Origin: an uncultured Pelagibacteraceae bacterium
GTDB lineage: Bacteria > Pseudomonadota > Alphaproteobacteria > Pelagibacterales > Pelagibacteraceae
Assembly: GCA_902596675.1 (NCBI GenBank)
Contig: CACJUO010000003.1
Location: forward strand, 1-64,000
Length of the DNA: 64,000 bases
Reading direction: 5' to 3'
This document shows, one piece after another, positions 43,820 through 52,160 of this stretch. The position numbers and the translations under genes were made by a program. Every line of letters begins with the position of its first letter. Within the stretch, counting starts at the first letter, position 1. The notes beneath the pieces were generated by a model. The model saw only the letters and a program-made list of their open reading frames with translations. It had not been told where the DNA came from and ran no database searches.

Positions 43820-44989
43820 ATGTCATTTAGCAAAGAGGAATATCAAAAAAGATTAAAAAAAGTAAAATCAATGATGGAAAAAAAAGGCATTGAACTTTTA
43901 ATTTCTCACGACACTAACAATATGAACTATTTGACTGGGTATGATGCTTGGTCTTTTTATTATGCTCAATGTGCAATTATTCATATAAATGCAGACGAAC
44001 CTCTTTGCTTTGTAAGAGCACAAGATGCAGGAGGCGCTTATATAAAGACTTATCTTAAAGATGAAAATATAATTGTGTATGATGAAAATTATATTCACAC
44101 ATGGCCAAAACATCCCTACGATTATTTAGTAAAAATAATTAAAGATAGAAAATGGGATAAACTTTCGATTGGCGTTGAAATGGATGCCCATTACTTCACA
44201 GCTTTTTGCTATGAAAAGATAAAACAAGGTTTACCTAATGCAAAAATTAAAGACTCAGAACGTTTAGTCAACTGGGCGAGATTTGCAAAATCTGATGCAG
44301 AAATAAAATATATGAAAAATGCAGCATTGATTTCAGAAAAAGGGATGAAAACTGCAATGGAAGTAATTAAACCTGGCGTAAGACAATGCGATGCTGTTGG
44401 AGAAATACAAAAAACTTTATTTTATGGAACTCCAGAGTTTGGAGGAGAATATTCGAGTATTGCAACACTTCTTCCAACAGGAAAGGGAACTTCAGCTTCA
44501 CATTTAACTGCTACACAAGATAAATTTGTAGAGGGGGAAGCAACAATTGTAGAGTTATCTGGAGTTTACAAAAGATATCATGCTCCAATGGCAAGAACTG
44601 TTTTTTTAGGAAAACCCGATCAACTTAAAATTGATACGATGAAAAAGACTATTGAAGCGCTAGAAGCTGGAATTAAAGTAACAAAAGCTGGAAATACTGC
44701 AAATGATGTTGCCCAAGCATTTTGGGGAGTTTTAGACAAATATGGAATAGAGAAAAAGTCTAGAACAGGTTACTCAATTGGTATTGGTTACCCACCAGAT
44801 TGGGGTGAACATACTTTAAATATATATAAAGAAGAAATGACAGAATTAGTTCCAAATTCTTGTTTTCATATGATAGCTGTAATGCAATTTGGTGATTGGG
44901 GAGTTGAAGCATCAGAATCTATAAGAGTTACTGACAACGGATGTGAATTATTTTGTAAATATCCAAAAGAGCTACATATAAAGAGTTAA
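43820..44989 (+). CDS. Creatinase-type M24-family hydrolase, ectoine hydrolase (DoeA/EutD)-like
   Basis: 389-residue pita-bread-fold protein. The N-terminal creatinase domain has MNYLTGYDAWSFYYAQ and the C-terminal M24 domain ATIVELSGVYKRYHAPMARTVFLG. In metal-dependent aminopeptidases this stretch carries two Asp ligands, and they are missing here, as in metal-free creatinase and DoeA. The motif YLTGYD.WSFY and the RYH.P..RT pattern match what I remember of ectoine hydrolase. Ectoine or hydroxyectoine hydrolysis to N-acetyl-diaminobutyrate is therefore the leading idea; creatinase or another amidine/amide hydrolase remains possible. DoeB and the downstream enzymes are not in the window. Confidence 0.68.
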   Translation: MSFSKEEYQKRLKKVKSMMEKKGIELLISHDTNNMNYLTGYDAWSFYYAQCAIIHINADEPLCFVRAQDAGGAYIKTYLKDENIIVYDENYIHTWPKHPYDYLVKIIKDRKWDKLSIGVEMDAHYFTAFCYEKIKQGLPNAKIKDSERLVNWARFAKSDAEIKYMKNAALISEKGMKTAMEVIKPGVRQCDAVGEIQKTLFYGTPEFGGEYSSIATLLPTGKGTSASHLTATQDKFVEGEATIVELSGVYKRYHAPMARTVFLGKPDQLKIDTMKKTIEALEAGIKVTKAGNTANDVAQAFWGVLDKYGIEKKSRTGYSIGIGYPPDWGEHTLNIYKEEMTELVPNSCFHMIAVMQFGDWGVEASESIRVTDNGCELFCKYPKELHIKS

Positions 44990-45034
44990 TTAATTGTTGC
45001 AAATAACATAACTAAATGTTTTAAAAACCATCTT

Positions 45035-46120
45035 ATGTCAAAAAAAGCTGATTTCGTAAAATTTGATAAAGTAGACAAAAGTTACGACGGAAAAGTATTA
45101 GTAGTAAAAGATCTAAATTTAGATATTGAAGAAGGTGAGTTTGTAACAATGCTTGGACCCTCAGGTTCAGGAAAAACTACTTGCCTAATGATGCTTGCTG
45201 GTTTTGAAACTCCAACTAACGGAGAAATATTTTTAGATAACAATCCAATTTCAAATATTCCACCACATAAAAGAGGGATCGGAATGGTTTTTCAAAATTA
45301 TGCTTTATTTCCTCACATGACAGTCTTTGAAAATTTAGCATTTCCGCTAAAGGTTAGAAAGATGTCTCAAGAGGATATAGAGAAAAAAGTCGACAAAGCT
45401 TTATCAATGGTCTCACTTGGTGGATTTGCAAACAGAATGCCAGGTCAACTGTCAGGTGGTCAACAACAAAGAGTTGCAGTTGCAAGAGCTTTAGTTTTTG
45501 ATCCGGCTGTTGTTTTAATGGATGAGCCTTTAGGTGCGTTAGATAAGAATTTAAGAGAAAGTATGCAGTACGAAATTAAACACATTCATGAAAGTATTGG
45601 TGTAACAGTAGTTTATGTAACTCATGATCAAGGTGAAGCTTTAACTATGTCAAATAGAATCGCGGTATTTAATGATGGTAAAGTTCAACAACTATCAAGT
45701 CCTGATAAGTTATATGAAGAACCTGTGAACTCCTTTGTTGCAGAATTTATTGGAGAAAATAATACCTTTGGTGGAGAGGTTTCTGAAATTTCAAATGGAA
45801 CATGTAAAGTTAAATTAGAAAAGGGCGAAATAATTGCTAATCCGATTTCAGTAAAATCTGTTGGTGAAAAAACAACTGTATCAATTAGACCCGAGAGAGC
45901 ATTGATTAATCCTAAAGATAAAATGGATAACAATCAAAAAGGAAAAATCGAAGAGGTCATTTATCATGGGGATCATACTAGAGTAAGATTAAATTTACTT
46001 GGAAATTCAGAATTTATATTGAAAGTCCCAAACAGTTCTCAAAACTTAGATATAAAACTTGGCAATGAAATTAATATCGGCTGGAACAGTCATGATGCTC
46101 GAGCTTTAGACCCAAAATAA
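45035..46120 (+). CDS. potA: Spermidine/putrescine-type ABC transporter ATP-binding protein (PotA-like)
   Basis: 361-residue ATPase. Walker A GPSGSGKT is at 41-48, GMVFQNYALFPHMTV is the Q-loop, LSGGQQQRVAVARAL the signature and VLMDEPLGALDK Walker B. The C-terminal TOBE-type domain (VSIRPERALI onward) is present. It begins 45 nt after the DoeA-like gene, so may be in the same transcript. The Pot-type family carries polyamines, but also many other organic cations and acids. Confidence 0.87.
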   Translation: MSKKADFVKFDKVDKSYDGKVLVVKDLNLDIEEGEFVTMLGPSGSGKTTCLMMLAGFETPTNGEIFLDNNPISNIPPHKRGIGMVFQNYALFPHMTVFENLAFPLKVRKMSQEDIEKKVDKALSMVSLGGFANRMPGQLSGGQQQRVAVARALVFDPAVVLMDEPLGALDKNLRESMQYEIKHIHESIGVTVVYVTHDQGEALTMSNRIAVFNDGKVQQLSSPDKLYEEPVNSFVAEFIGENNTFGGEVSEISNGTCKVKLEKGEIIANPISVKSVGEKTTVSIRPERALINPKDKMDNNQKGKIEEVIYHGDHTRVRLNLLGNSEFILKVPNSSQNLDIKLGNEINIGWNSHDARALDPK

Positions 46121-46153
46121 GCTAAATTAATACATTTTCGCCAAAATCACCTG

Positions 46154-46182
46154 TTGACTCTTATATTCTATGTTGCTGTACT
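46154..46182 (+). promoter_or_regulatory. Possible promoter of the PotD-type gene
   Basis: TTGACT and TGTACT are separated by 17 nt in the 99-nt gap between potA and the binding-protein gene. A strong ribosome binding site (GGAGG, 6 nt before ATG) follows. It suggests the binding protein has its own promoter. Confidence 0.45.
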
Positions 46183-46219
46183 TCTTTTTTTATAAAAAAA
46201 ACGTTTAAACGGAGGATAA

Positions 46220-47338
46220 ATGAGAAAATTAAGTAAATTATTACTTGCTTTAACATTTGCAGTTTCTGTATCTACATCTGCTTTTGCAGTAGTTGTTGCA
46301 TCATGGGGTGGAGCATACACAGAAAGTCAAAAATTAGGATATGGTGATCCAACATCTAAAGCATTAGGTGTACCGATTGAGTGGGTTGACTATTCAGGTG
46401 GACTTTCAGAAATTAAAGCGCAAATAGAGGCAGGAGCAATCACATGGGATATTATAGACGTATTCGCTTATGATACTATTAATGGTTGTGACGAAGGAAT
46501 TTTTGTTGAATTTGATTTTGACAAAGATTTCCCGCCAGCACCAGATGGTACACCAGCTAGTGAAGACTTCTTTACTGATATGCCAAGTAAATGTGCGGTA
46601 GGAAATATCTTATATTCTTGGAACTATGCTTACAACAGTGATTTATTAAAAAGCACGCCAACGACTTTGAAAGATTTCTTTAACACAAAAAGATTTCCTG
46701 GAAAAAGAGCTATTTACAAAAGTGCATTAACTAACTTAGAAATTGCTTTAGCAGCAGATGGTGTAAAAATGGGTAAAGGTGGAGAATTTATCTACAAAAA
46801 ATTAGAAGAGCCAGGATATGTTGACAGAGCAATGAATAAAATCAAAGCACTTTGTGAGGATCCAAATGGCGGATGTGTATTTTGGTCAGCTGGAGCTCAA
46901 CCACCAGAATTATTAATGAGCGGTGAAGTTGTAATGGCAACTGGTTGGAATGGTAGATTTTTCAATGCAGCTGTTGGAGAAGGTGCTCCAATAGTTCAAG
47001 TTTGGGACGGACAAGGTCTTGACTATGAATATTTTGCATTAGTTAAAGGTGGACCAAACCAAGAAGATGCTATGAAGGCTTTAGCAATGATGACAAGTAC
47101 TGAGATGTTAGCAGGAAGTGCAAAATACATTGCATATGCACCATGGAGAAAATCATCAATTGCAGTTATGGAAGCAGGCGAGCCTTGGTATAAAGATGGA
47201 AAAACTAACATGGTTCCACATATGCCAACAGCACCAGCTAACCTTAAAAGATACTTCTTAGTAGACGCTGAGTACTGGGCTGATAACGGCACAGAGCTTG
47301 GTGAAAAATGGGAAGCTATGAAAGCTAGTATTAAATAA
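46220..47338 (+). CDS. potD: ABC transporter extracellular substrate-binding protein (PotD-like)
   Basis: 372-residue periplasmic binding protein. Signal peptide MRKLSKLLLALTFAVSVSTSAFA, cleavage after AFA. The mature start VVVASWGGAYTESQKLGYGDP is the spermidine/putrescine-type family 1 start. Acidic and aromatic residues that could hold a cation are present (DIIDVFAYDTINGCDEG, WSAGAQPPELLMSGE, WNGRF). Two Cys pairs could form disulfides. It is bounded by its own promoter-like sequence and a strong terminator, so is probably the most abundant product of the operon. With the DoeA/EutA-like genes upstream the ligand may be an osmolyte rather than a polyamine. Confidence 0.85.
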   Translation: MRKLSKLLLALTFAVSVSTSAFAVVVASWGGAYTESQKLGYGDPTSKALGVPIEWVDYSGGLSEIKAQIEAGAITWDIIDVFAYDTINGCDEGIFVEFDFDKDFPPAPDGTPASEDFFTDMPSKCAVGNILYSWNYAYNSDLLKSTPTTLKDFFNTKRFPGKRAIYKSALTNLEIALAADGVKMGKGGEFIYKKLEEPGYVDRAMNKIKALCEDPNGGCVFWSAGAQPPELLMSGEVVMATGWNGRFFNAAVGEGAPIVQVWDGQGLDYEYFALVKGGPNQEDAMKALAMMTSTEMLAGSAKYIAYAPWRKSSIAVMEAGEPWYKDGKTNMVPHMPTAPANLKRYFLVDAEYWADNGTELGEKWEAMKASIK

Positions 47339-47373
47339 TTAAAGTTTTAATCACTTTAATTTTATATTATATT

Positions 47374-47403
47374 AAGGGCGGTCGCACTGACCGCCCTTTT
47401 TTT
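47374..47403 (+). terminator. Terminator/attenuator between the binding-protein and permease genes
   Basis: A perfect 10-bp GC-rich stem (AAGGGCGGTC / GACCGCCCTT) with a 5-nt loop is followed by TTTTTTT, and the last T is immediately before the permease ATG at 47404. The permease can therefore be expressed only by read-through or by a cryptic internal start, and it has no room for a normal ribosome binding site outside the hairpin. Confidence 0.85.
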
Positions 47404-48657
47404 ATGAGCTCAGAAACAGGAAAAATTTTAACAACAGATGGAATTCCCTTAGAGGAAAGTCTAAAACAGGCAGAAAAGAAAAATAAAATTAAAGCTTTTT
47501 TACTAGTTGCACCATTATTATTATTTTTAATTATTACATACATGATTCCAATTGGAGACATGTTCTCTAGAAGCATAGACGATAAGATGGTTACAAATAT
47601 GCTTCCCAAAACTTATAAAGCAATGGAAAATTGGGATGGAAAAGAATTACCGTCAGAGGAAGTTTTTGAGGCATTTTACTTAGACTATAAAATTCTTGTT
47701 AAGAATAAAACAGCAGGAAAATTACAGACACAATTAAATTATGAAAAAAATGGATTTAAGAGTGTTTTAAAAAAACTAGCAAGAAAACAAAAGAAATTCG
47801 AGGAGGGAAACTATAAAGAACAAATAATGAAAGTTCATAAAAGATGGAGAAATGTTGAATATTGGAGAGCAATTAAAAGAAGAGCTCCATCTTATACATA
47901 TTCAAAATACCTTAAAGGTGTAGACATGTACTCCAATGAAGATGGAAAAATTGTTCAAGTTTCTGAGGATAGAAGAATTCATAGAATATTATGGATAAGA
48001 ACAGTGGAGGTAGCTTTTTTTGTTACTTTATTTTGTTTTTTGATGGCTTACCCAATTGCACATTTACTGGCAACTCTACCAATGAAATATAGTAATTTGC
48101 TGATGATCTGCGTTCTTCTTCCTTTCTGGACATCTTTACTTGTAAGAACTGCAAGTTGGATGATTTTGTTACAGCAACAAGGAATTGTGAATGATTTCTT
48201 TGTTTGGACAGGTCTTGTTGCAGACGATAACAGACCTGAGATGATGTACAATAAAACTGGAACATACGTAGCAATGACTCAAATACTTTTACCTTTTATG
48301 GTTTTACCTTTGTATAGTGTCATGAAAACGATCTCTCCAAGTCTTATGAGGGCTGGTAAGTCTTTAGGCGCAACTCCAGCGGTTGCATTTTTTAAAGTTT
48401 ATTTTCCACTTACAATTCCAGGAATAGGTGCAGGTTGCCTATTAGTATTTATTTTAGCAATTGGATATTATATTACGCCAGCACTTGTTGGAGGCGCATC
48501 TGGAACACTTATTAGTAATCAAATAGCATATCATATGAAAAGTACTTTAGATTGGAGTTTTGCATCTGCAATGGGTCTGATGCTTTTGACTGGTGTGTTA
48601 GCAATATATTGGATTTATAATAAACTTGTTGGAGTTGATAACATCAAATTAGGTTAA
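47404..48657 (+). CDS. potB: Spermidine/putrescine-type ABC transporter permease (PotB-like)
   Basis: 417-residue permease, longer than the usual 290-residue PotB. After the first membrane segment (LLVAPLLLFLIITYMIPIGD) there is a charged, probably periplasmic insert of about 140 residues before the second segment. The rest is standard: AYPIAHLLATLP, LLPFWTSLLVRTASWMILLQQ and the EAA loop GKSLGATPAVAFFKVYFPLTIPGI. The start directly abuts the terminator U-run. It is followed 2 nt later by PotC. Confidence 0.85.
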   Translation: MSSETGKILTTDGIPLEESLKQAEKKNKIKAFLLVAPLLLFLIITYMIPIGDMFSRSIDDKMVTNMLPKTYKAMENWDGKELPSEEVFEAFYLDYKILVKNKTAGKLQTQLNYEKNGFKSVLKKLARKQKKFEEGNYKEQIMKVHKRWRNVEYWRAIKRRAPSYTYSKYLKGVDMYSNEDGKIVQVSEDRRIHRILWIRTVEVAFFVTLFCFLMAYPIAHLLATLPMKYSNLLMICVLLPFWTSLLVRTASWMILLQQQGIVNDFFVWTGLVADDNRPEMMYNKTGTYVAMTQILLPFMVLPLYSVMKTISPSLMRAGKSLGATPAVAFFKVYFPLTIPGIGAGCLLVFILAIGYYITPALVGGASGTLISNQIAYHMKSTLDWSFASAMGLMLLTGVLAIYWIYNKLVGVDNIKLG

Positions 48658-48659
48658 TT

Positions 48660-49514
48660 ATGGCGTTACCAAAATATACAGAACCACATTATAGAATTTG
48701 GCATTATTTTTATTTATTAATTTGTGGCTGTGTCTTTTTCTTTTTGATAGCTCCTTTATTTGTAATTTTTCCATTATCTTTCAATGCAGAGGAGTTTTTG
48801 GTTTTTTCTGATGGAATGAAAAGATTAGACCCTGATGCATTCTCATTGAGATGGTATAAGGATATGATTTATGGAACAAAAAATCCATGGGGTTTAGCTG
48901 CAAGAAATAGTTTTATAATTGCAATCTTTGCAACATTTGGATCAATTATTTTAGGTACTCTTGCCGCATTAGGTTTAAGCAGCAGACATATGCCTTACAA
49001 AGGTTTGATAATGGCAATTTTAATTTCACCAATGATAGTTCCATTAATTATTTCTGGAGTAGCGATTTTCTTTTTCATGGCAAAGGTAGGTTTGGCAGCT
49101 ACTCATTTAGGTATTATACTGGCACACATTATTCTTGGAACACCTTTTGTAGTAATAACTGTAACTGCAACACTTTCAGGTTTTGATCATAGTATTACAC
49201 GTGCGGCCTCAAGTCTTGGAAGTAGTCCATATAATACATTTATGAAAATTACTTTACCTTTGATATTACCCGGAGTTATTTCTGGTGGTTTGTTTGCATT
49301 TGTCACCTCATTTGATGAGGTAGTCGTCGTATTATTCTTAGCTGGACTAGATAATACTACAATACCAATTCAAATGTGGACTGGACTTAGAGAGCAATTA
49401 AGTCCGACAATTTTAGCTGTAGCAACTTGTTTAATAATATTGTCAGTATTAATTTTATTAACTGCAGAACTTTTAAGAAGAAGATCTGAAAGATTAAGAG
49501 GAATAAATAGATAG
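48660..49514 (+). CDS. potC: Spermidine/putrescine-type ABC transporter permease (PotC-like)
   Basis: 284-residue permease of normal length with six membrane segments. PLFVIFPLSFN and SLRWYKDMIYG are family features, and the EAA loop is AASSLGSSPYNTFMKITLPLILPGV. GLFAFVTSFDEVVVVLFLAG is also typical. It pairs with PotB to form the channel. Its stop is one base from the convergent thiolase stop, with no terminator hairpin visible between them. Confidence 0.88.
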   Translation: MALPKYTEPHYRIWHYFYLLICGCVFFFLIAPLFVIFPLSFNAEEFLVFSDGMKRLDPDAFSLRWYKDMIYGTKNPWGLAARNSFIIAIFATFGSIILGTLAALGLSSRHMPYKGLIMAILISPMIVPLIISGVAIFFFMAKVGLAATHLGIILAHIILGTPFVVITVTATLSGFDHSITRAASSLGSSPYNTFMKITLPLILPGVISGGLFAFVTSFDEVVVVLFLAGLDNTTIPIQMWTGLREQLSPTILAVATCLIILSVLILLTAELLRRRSERLRGINR

Positions 49515-49515
49515 T

Positions 49516-50640
49516 TTAATTAACAGCTTCAATTACTGTCGCAATTCCCATTCCTAAACCAATACATTGAGTAGATAAGGCATATTTTTTATTTTCTCGT
49601 TTTAATAAATCAGCTGCTTTGCCAGTAATTCTAGCACCTGTTGCACCAAGTGGATGACCAAGAGCAAGAGCTCCACCATCTAAATTAACTTTATCTTTTT
49701 CTATACCTAAGTCTTTAATACACGCTAATGATTGAGAAGCAAAAGCTTCATTCAATTCAACAATATCAATTTGTTCAGCTGACAAGTTAACTCTTTTCAA
49801 AGCTTTTTTTGAAGCTCCAATTGGACCTAATCCCATGTAATCAGGGTCACAGCCCTCAACAGCAGTAGATATTATTCTTCCTAAAATATTTAAATTGTTT
49901 TCTTTTGCATAATTTTCTTCACAAATTAAAGTTGCCGCAGCACCGTCTGTTAAAGGTGACGAAGTTGCAGCTGTAACTGTTCCATTTTCATCAAAAGCAA
50001 GTTTTAATCCATCTAATTTTTCCATTGTACTATTTGGTCTAATGTTTCCATCTGTATCACAATCACCAATTGATACGATTTCATTCTTAAAATTTCCTTT
50101 GGTCTGAGCTTTGTGTGCTTTTTGATGACTTGATATAGCAAACTCCTGTTGTTCATTTCTTGAAATGTTATATTTTTTTGCAACGTTTTCTGCAGTTGTT
50201 CCCATTGAAAAATAAACATGTGGATTATCTGTCTTACTTTCAGGGTAGGGGATTGGTTCAAAACCAGTATTTACTCTTGTCATACTTTCTACGCCGCCAC
50301 AGACAAATACTTTTCCAGCGCCTAATGAAATTTTACCAGCTGCTATATGAATAGCTTCCATTGATGAGCCGCACCATCTATCTACTGTCATGCCTGAGGT
50401 TTTAACATTCATCCCACTGAGAAAAGTAGTTAACTTTCCAATATTAAAACTTTGTTCTCCTGTTTGAAATGCACAACCAACTACAATATCTTCAATATCA
50501 TCTTTTTTAACATTTGATTTTGACACTAAATCTTTAATTACTTCTGCTAAAAGATTAACTGGCTTTGAGTCAATTAAAGCTCCTTTTTTTGCCATAGTAA
50601 AAGGTGATCTTGAAAATCCTGCTATTACTGGTTTAAACAT
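49516..50640 (-). CDS. Acetyl-CoA C-acyltransferase (thiolase)
   Basis: 374-residue thiolase. The acyl-enzyme Cys90 is in TVDRWCGSSMEA, the His in GGALALGHPLGATGAR and the second Cys in STQCIGLGMG. All catalytic residues are present. It is the last gene of the seven-gene operon, 15 nt after the DmdA-family gene. It splits or forms a 3-oxoacyl-CoA, for example acetoacetyl-CoA, which would be useful for acetoacetate left by carnitine cleavage. The assignment to degradation rather than synthesis is inferred. Confidence 0.88.
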   Translation of the reverse strand: MFKPVIAGFSRSPFTMAKKGALIDSKPVNLLAEVIKDLVSKSNVKKDDIEDIVVGCAFQTGEQSFNIGKLTTFLSGMNVKTSGMTVDRWCGSSMEAIHIAAGKISLGAGKVFVCGGVESMTRVNTGFEPIPYPESKTDNPHVYFSMGTTAENVAKKYNISRNEQQEFAISSHQKAHKAQTKGNFKNEIVSIGDCDTDGNIRPNSTMEKLDGLKLAFDENGTVTAATSSPLTDGAAATLICEENYAKENNLNILGRIISTAVEGCDPDYMGLGPIGASKKALKRVNLSAEQIDIVELNEAFASQSLACIKDLGIEKDKVNLDGGALALGHPLGATGARITGKAADLLKRENKKYALSTQCIGLGMGIATVIEAVN

Positions 50641-50655
50641 AATTTAAATATAATA

Positions 50656-51822
50656 TTAATCAGAAAATGGTAAAGAAGTTATAATGCCTTTTCTATTTTT
50701 TCCATTAAAGGTGTTTATAAAAACTTCATTCCCCAAATCCCAAAAATCTCTACTTATCATTGATAAACCTATATTTTTCTTTATTCTTGGCGAATAAATT
50801 CCAGAAGCAATTTGACCAATCTTTTTATTGTTTTCTGAGTATACTGGCAAAGGAACTCCTGTTGGTTTGCAGGGTTCACCATCAAAAATTATTCCTCTCA
50901 TCTGTTGTGTTATTCCCTCAGATTGAATCTTTCTCAAAGCATCTTTTCCAATAAAATCATGATCATTTTCTTTTTTACAATACTTCTCAAGGTTGCATTC
51001 AAGCGGGTTATTTTCCCTGGTAAAATCATTACCATAGGACATAAGTCCTGCCTCAATTCTATCAATTAGGTTTGGACATCCAGGAGATATATTTAATTTT
51101 TGACCATGGTTCCAAATAATATCCCAAAGCTTCTCACCTAATTCAATTTCATTAAAATGAGTTTCAAAGCCTTTGAAATAAATTTCAAAACCATCTTGGT
51201 TACTATATCCAGATCTTGCGATGATTTGTTTTGTACCTAAAAAGTCAAAAACTTTAAAATTGAAAAATTTTAATTTTTTTATGTCTTCACCAAATATCGA
51301 AACCAAAAGGTCTTCAGACTTAGGACCTTGAATAGCCAATGGATAAACATCAGGTTCTATTATTTCAACATTATATCCAGATCCTAATGCTATACCTTTT
51401 GCCCAAAGTAAAATATCTGAGTCTGCTATAGAAATCCAGAACATATCATCATCTAGTTTTAGTAAAACTGGATCATTAATCATTCCTGCAGTCTCATCTA
51501 TTATTGGGATATAAAAACATTTTCCAGTTTCCATTTTTTTTATAGAGCGCGGTGTCATTTTTTGTACAAGTTTTGACGCATCTGGACCTGTAATTTGAAC
51601 TTGTCTTTGACAAGATACATCCCAGACTTGAACTTGCTCTCTTAAATGCCAGTAATCTTCCTCAACTGTATTCTTAAATCCTTTTGGTAACAACATGTGG
51701 TTTACAACAGTAAAATCTGATACACCAAGTTCTTCAACCTTGTTTGTAAATGGCGTACGTCTTATACGTCTTGACATGTTCAATTTAATATTTTTTTGAT
51801 TTATTAAATTTTCACTACTCAT
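50656..51822 (-). CDS. DmdA-family GcvT-fold methyltransferase
   Basis: 388-residue protein of the aminomethyltransferase fold. It resembles SAR11 DMSP demethylase DmdA in SRRIRRTPFTNKVEELGVS, NHMLLPKGF, YWHLREQVQVWDV, ISIADSDILLWAKGIA, AIQGPKSEDLL, IARSGYSNQDGFEIY and SPGCPNLIDRIEAGLMSYGNDFTRENNPLECN. DmdA moves a methyl group from DMSP to tetrahydrofolate. None of dmdB, dmdC or dmdD is next to it, so it may be a relative acting on another methylated sulfur or nitrogen compound. It starts one base after the transthyretin-like gene stop. Confidence 0.72.
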   Translation of the reverse strand: MSSENLINQKNIKLNMSRRIRRTPFTNKVEELGVSDFTVVNHMLLPKGFKNTVEEDYWHLREQVQVWDVSCQRQVQITGPDASKLVQKMTPRSIKKMETGKCFYIPIIDETAGMINDPVLLKLDDDMFWISIADSDILLWAKGIALGSGYNVEIIEPDVYPLAIQGPKSEDLLVSIFGEDIKKLKFFNFKVFDFLGTKQIIARSGYSNQDGFEIYFKGFETHFNEIELGEKLWDIIWNHGQKLNISPGCPNLIDRIEAGLMSYGNDFTRENNPLECNLEKYCKKENDHDFIGKDALRKIQSEGITQQMRGIIFDGEPCKPTGVPLPVYSENNKKIGQIASGIYSPRIKKNIGLSMISRDFWDLGNEVFINTFNGKNRKGIITSLPFSD

Positions 51823-51823
51823 T

Positions 51824-52159
51824 TTATTTTGACCACCATACAGTGTAGCTATTTTTTGAAATTATGATTGGTATATGATATTTTTTATTATTATCTTCCA
51901 TTTTAAATTTAATATTTATTTCGGAAATAATTCTTTTTTCAGAAAAATAACTCCCAATTTTGCAAATCATTTCATATCCACACCTTGTATCATCATCACT
52001 TAGATCAAACTCTTTATGTATTCTACCTCCTTCATCAGATATAGTTTCAAAAAAAATTTCTTTATCTCCATTTTTTTTTATTTGATAAATTATTACATCG
52101 ATATTTCCAGCATGAGATCCATTTGTGGCGTCTAGTAAGTGTGATGAAAATATTGCCAT
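51824..52159 (-). CDS. Transthyretin-like / 5-hydroxyisourate hydrolase family protein
   Basis: Small 111-residue protein with the transthyretin/HIU hydrolase pattern: SSHLLDATNGSHAGNIDVIIYQI at the N-terminus, a central EGGRIHKEFDL-like turn and KKYHIPIIISKNSYTVWWSK at the end. Canonical HIU hydrolases end in YRGS, and here that is replaced by VWWSK, although His of SHLLDA and of YHIP are kept. It may be a divergent hydrolase or a binding protein. No other purine-degradation genes are in the window. It is embedded 1 nt from both neighbouring genes. Confidence 0.65.
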   Translation of the reverse strand: MAIFSSHLLDATNGSHAGNIDVIIYQIKKNGDKEIFFETISDEGGRIHKEFDLSDDDTRCGYEMICKIGSYFSEKRIISEINIKFKMEDNNKKYHIPIIISKNSYTVWWSK

Positions 52160-52160
52160 T

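Noticed and set aside
50656-51822. Complete DMSP demethylation pathway
   Set aside because: Only a DmdA-family gene is present; no CoA ligase, acyl-CoA dehydrogenase or hydratase of the dmdBCD type was found in the window.
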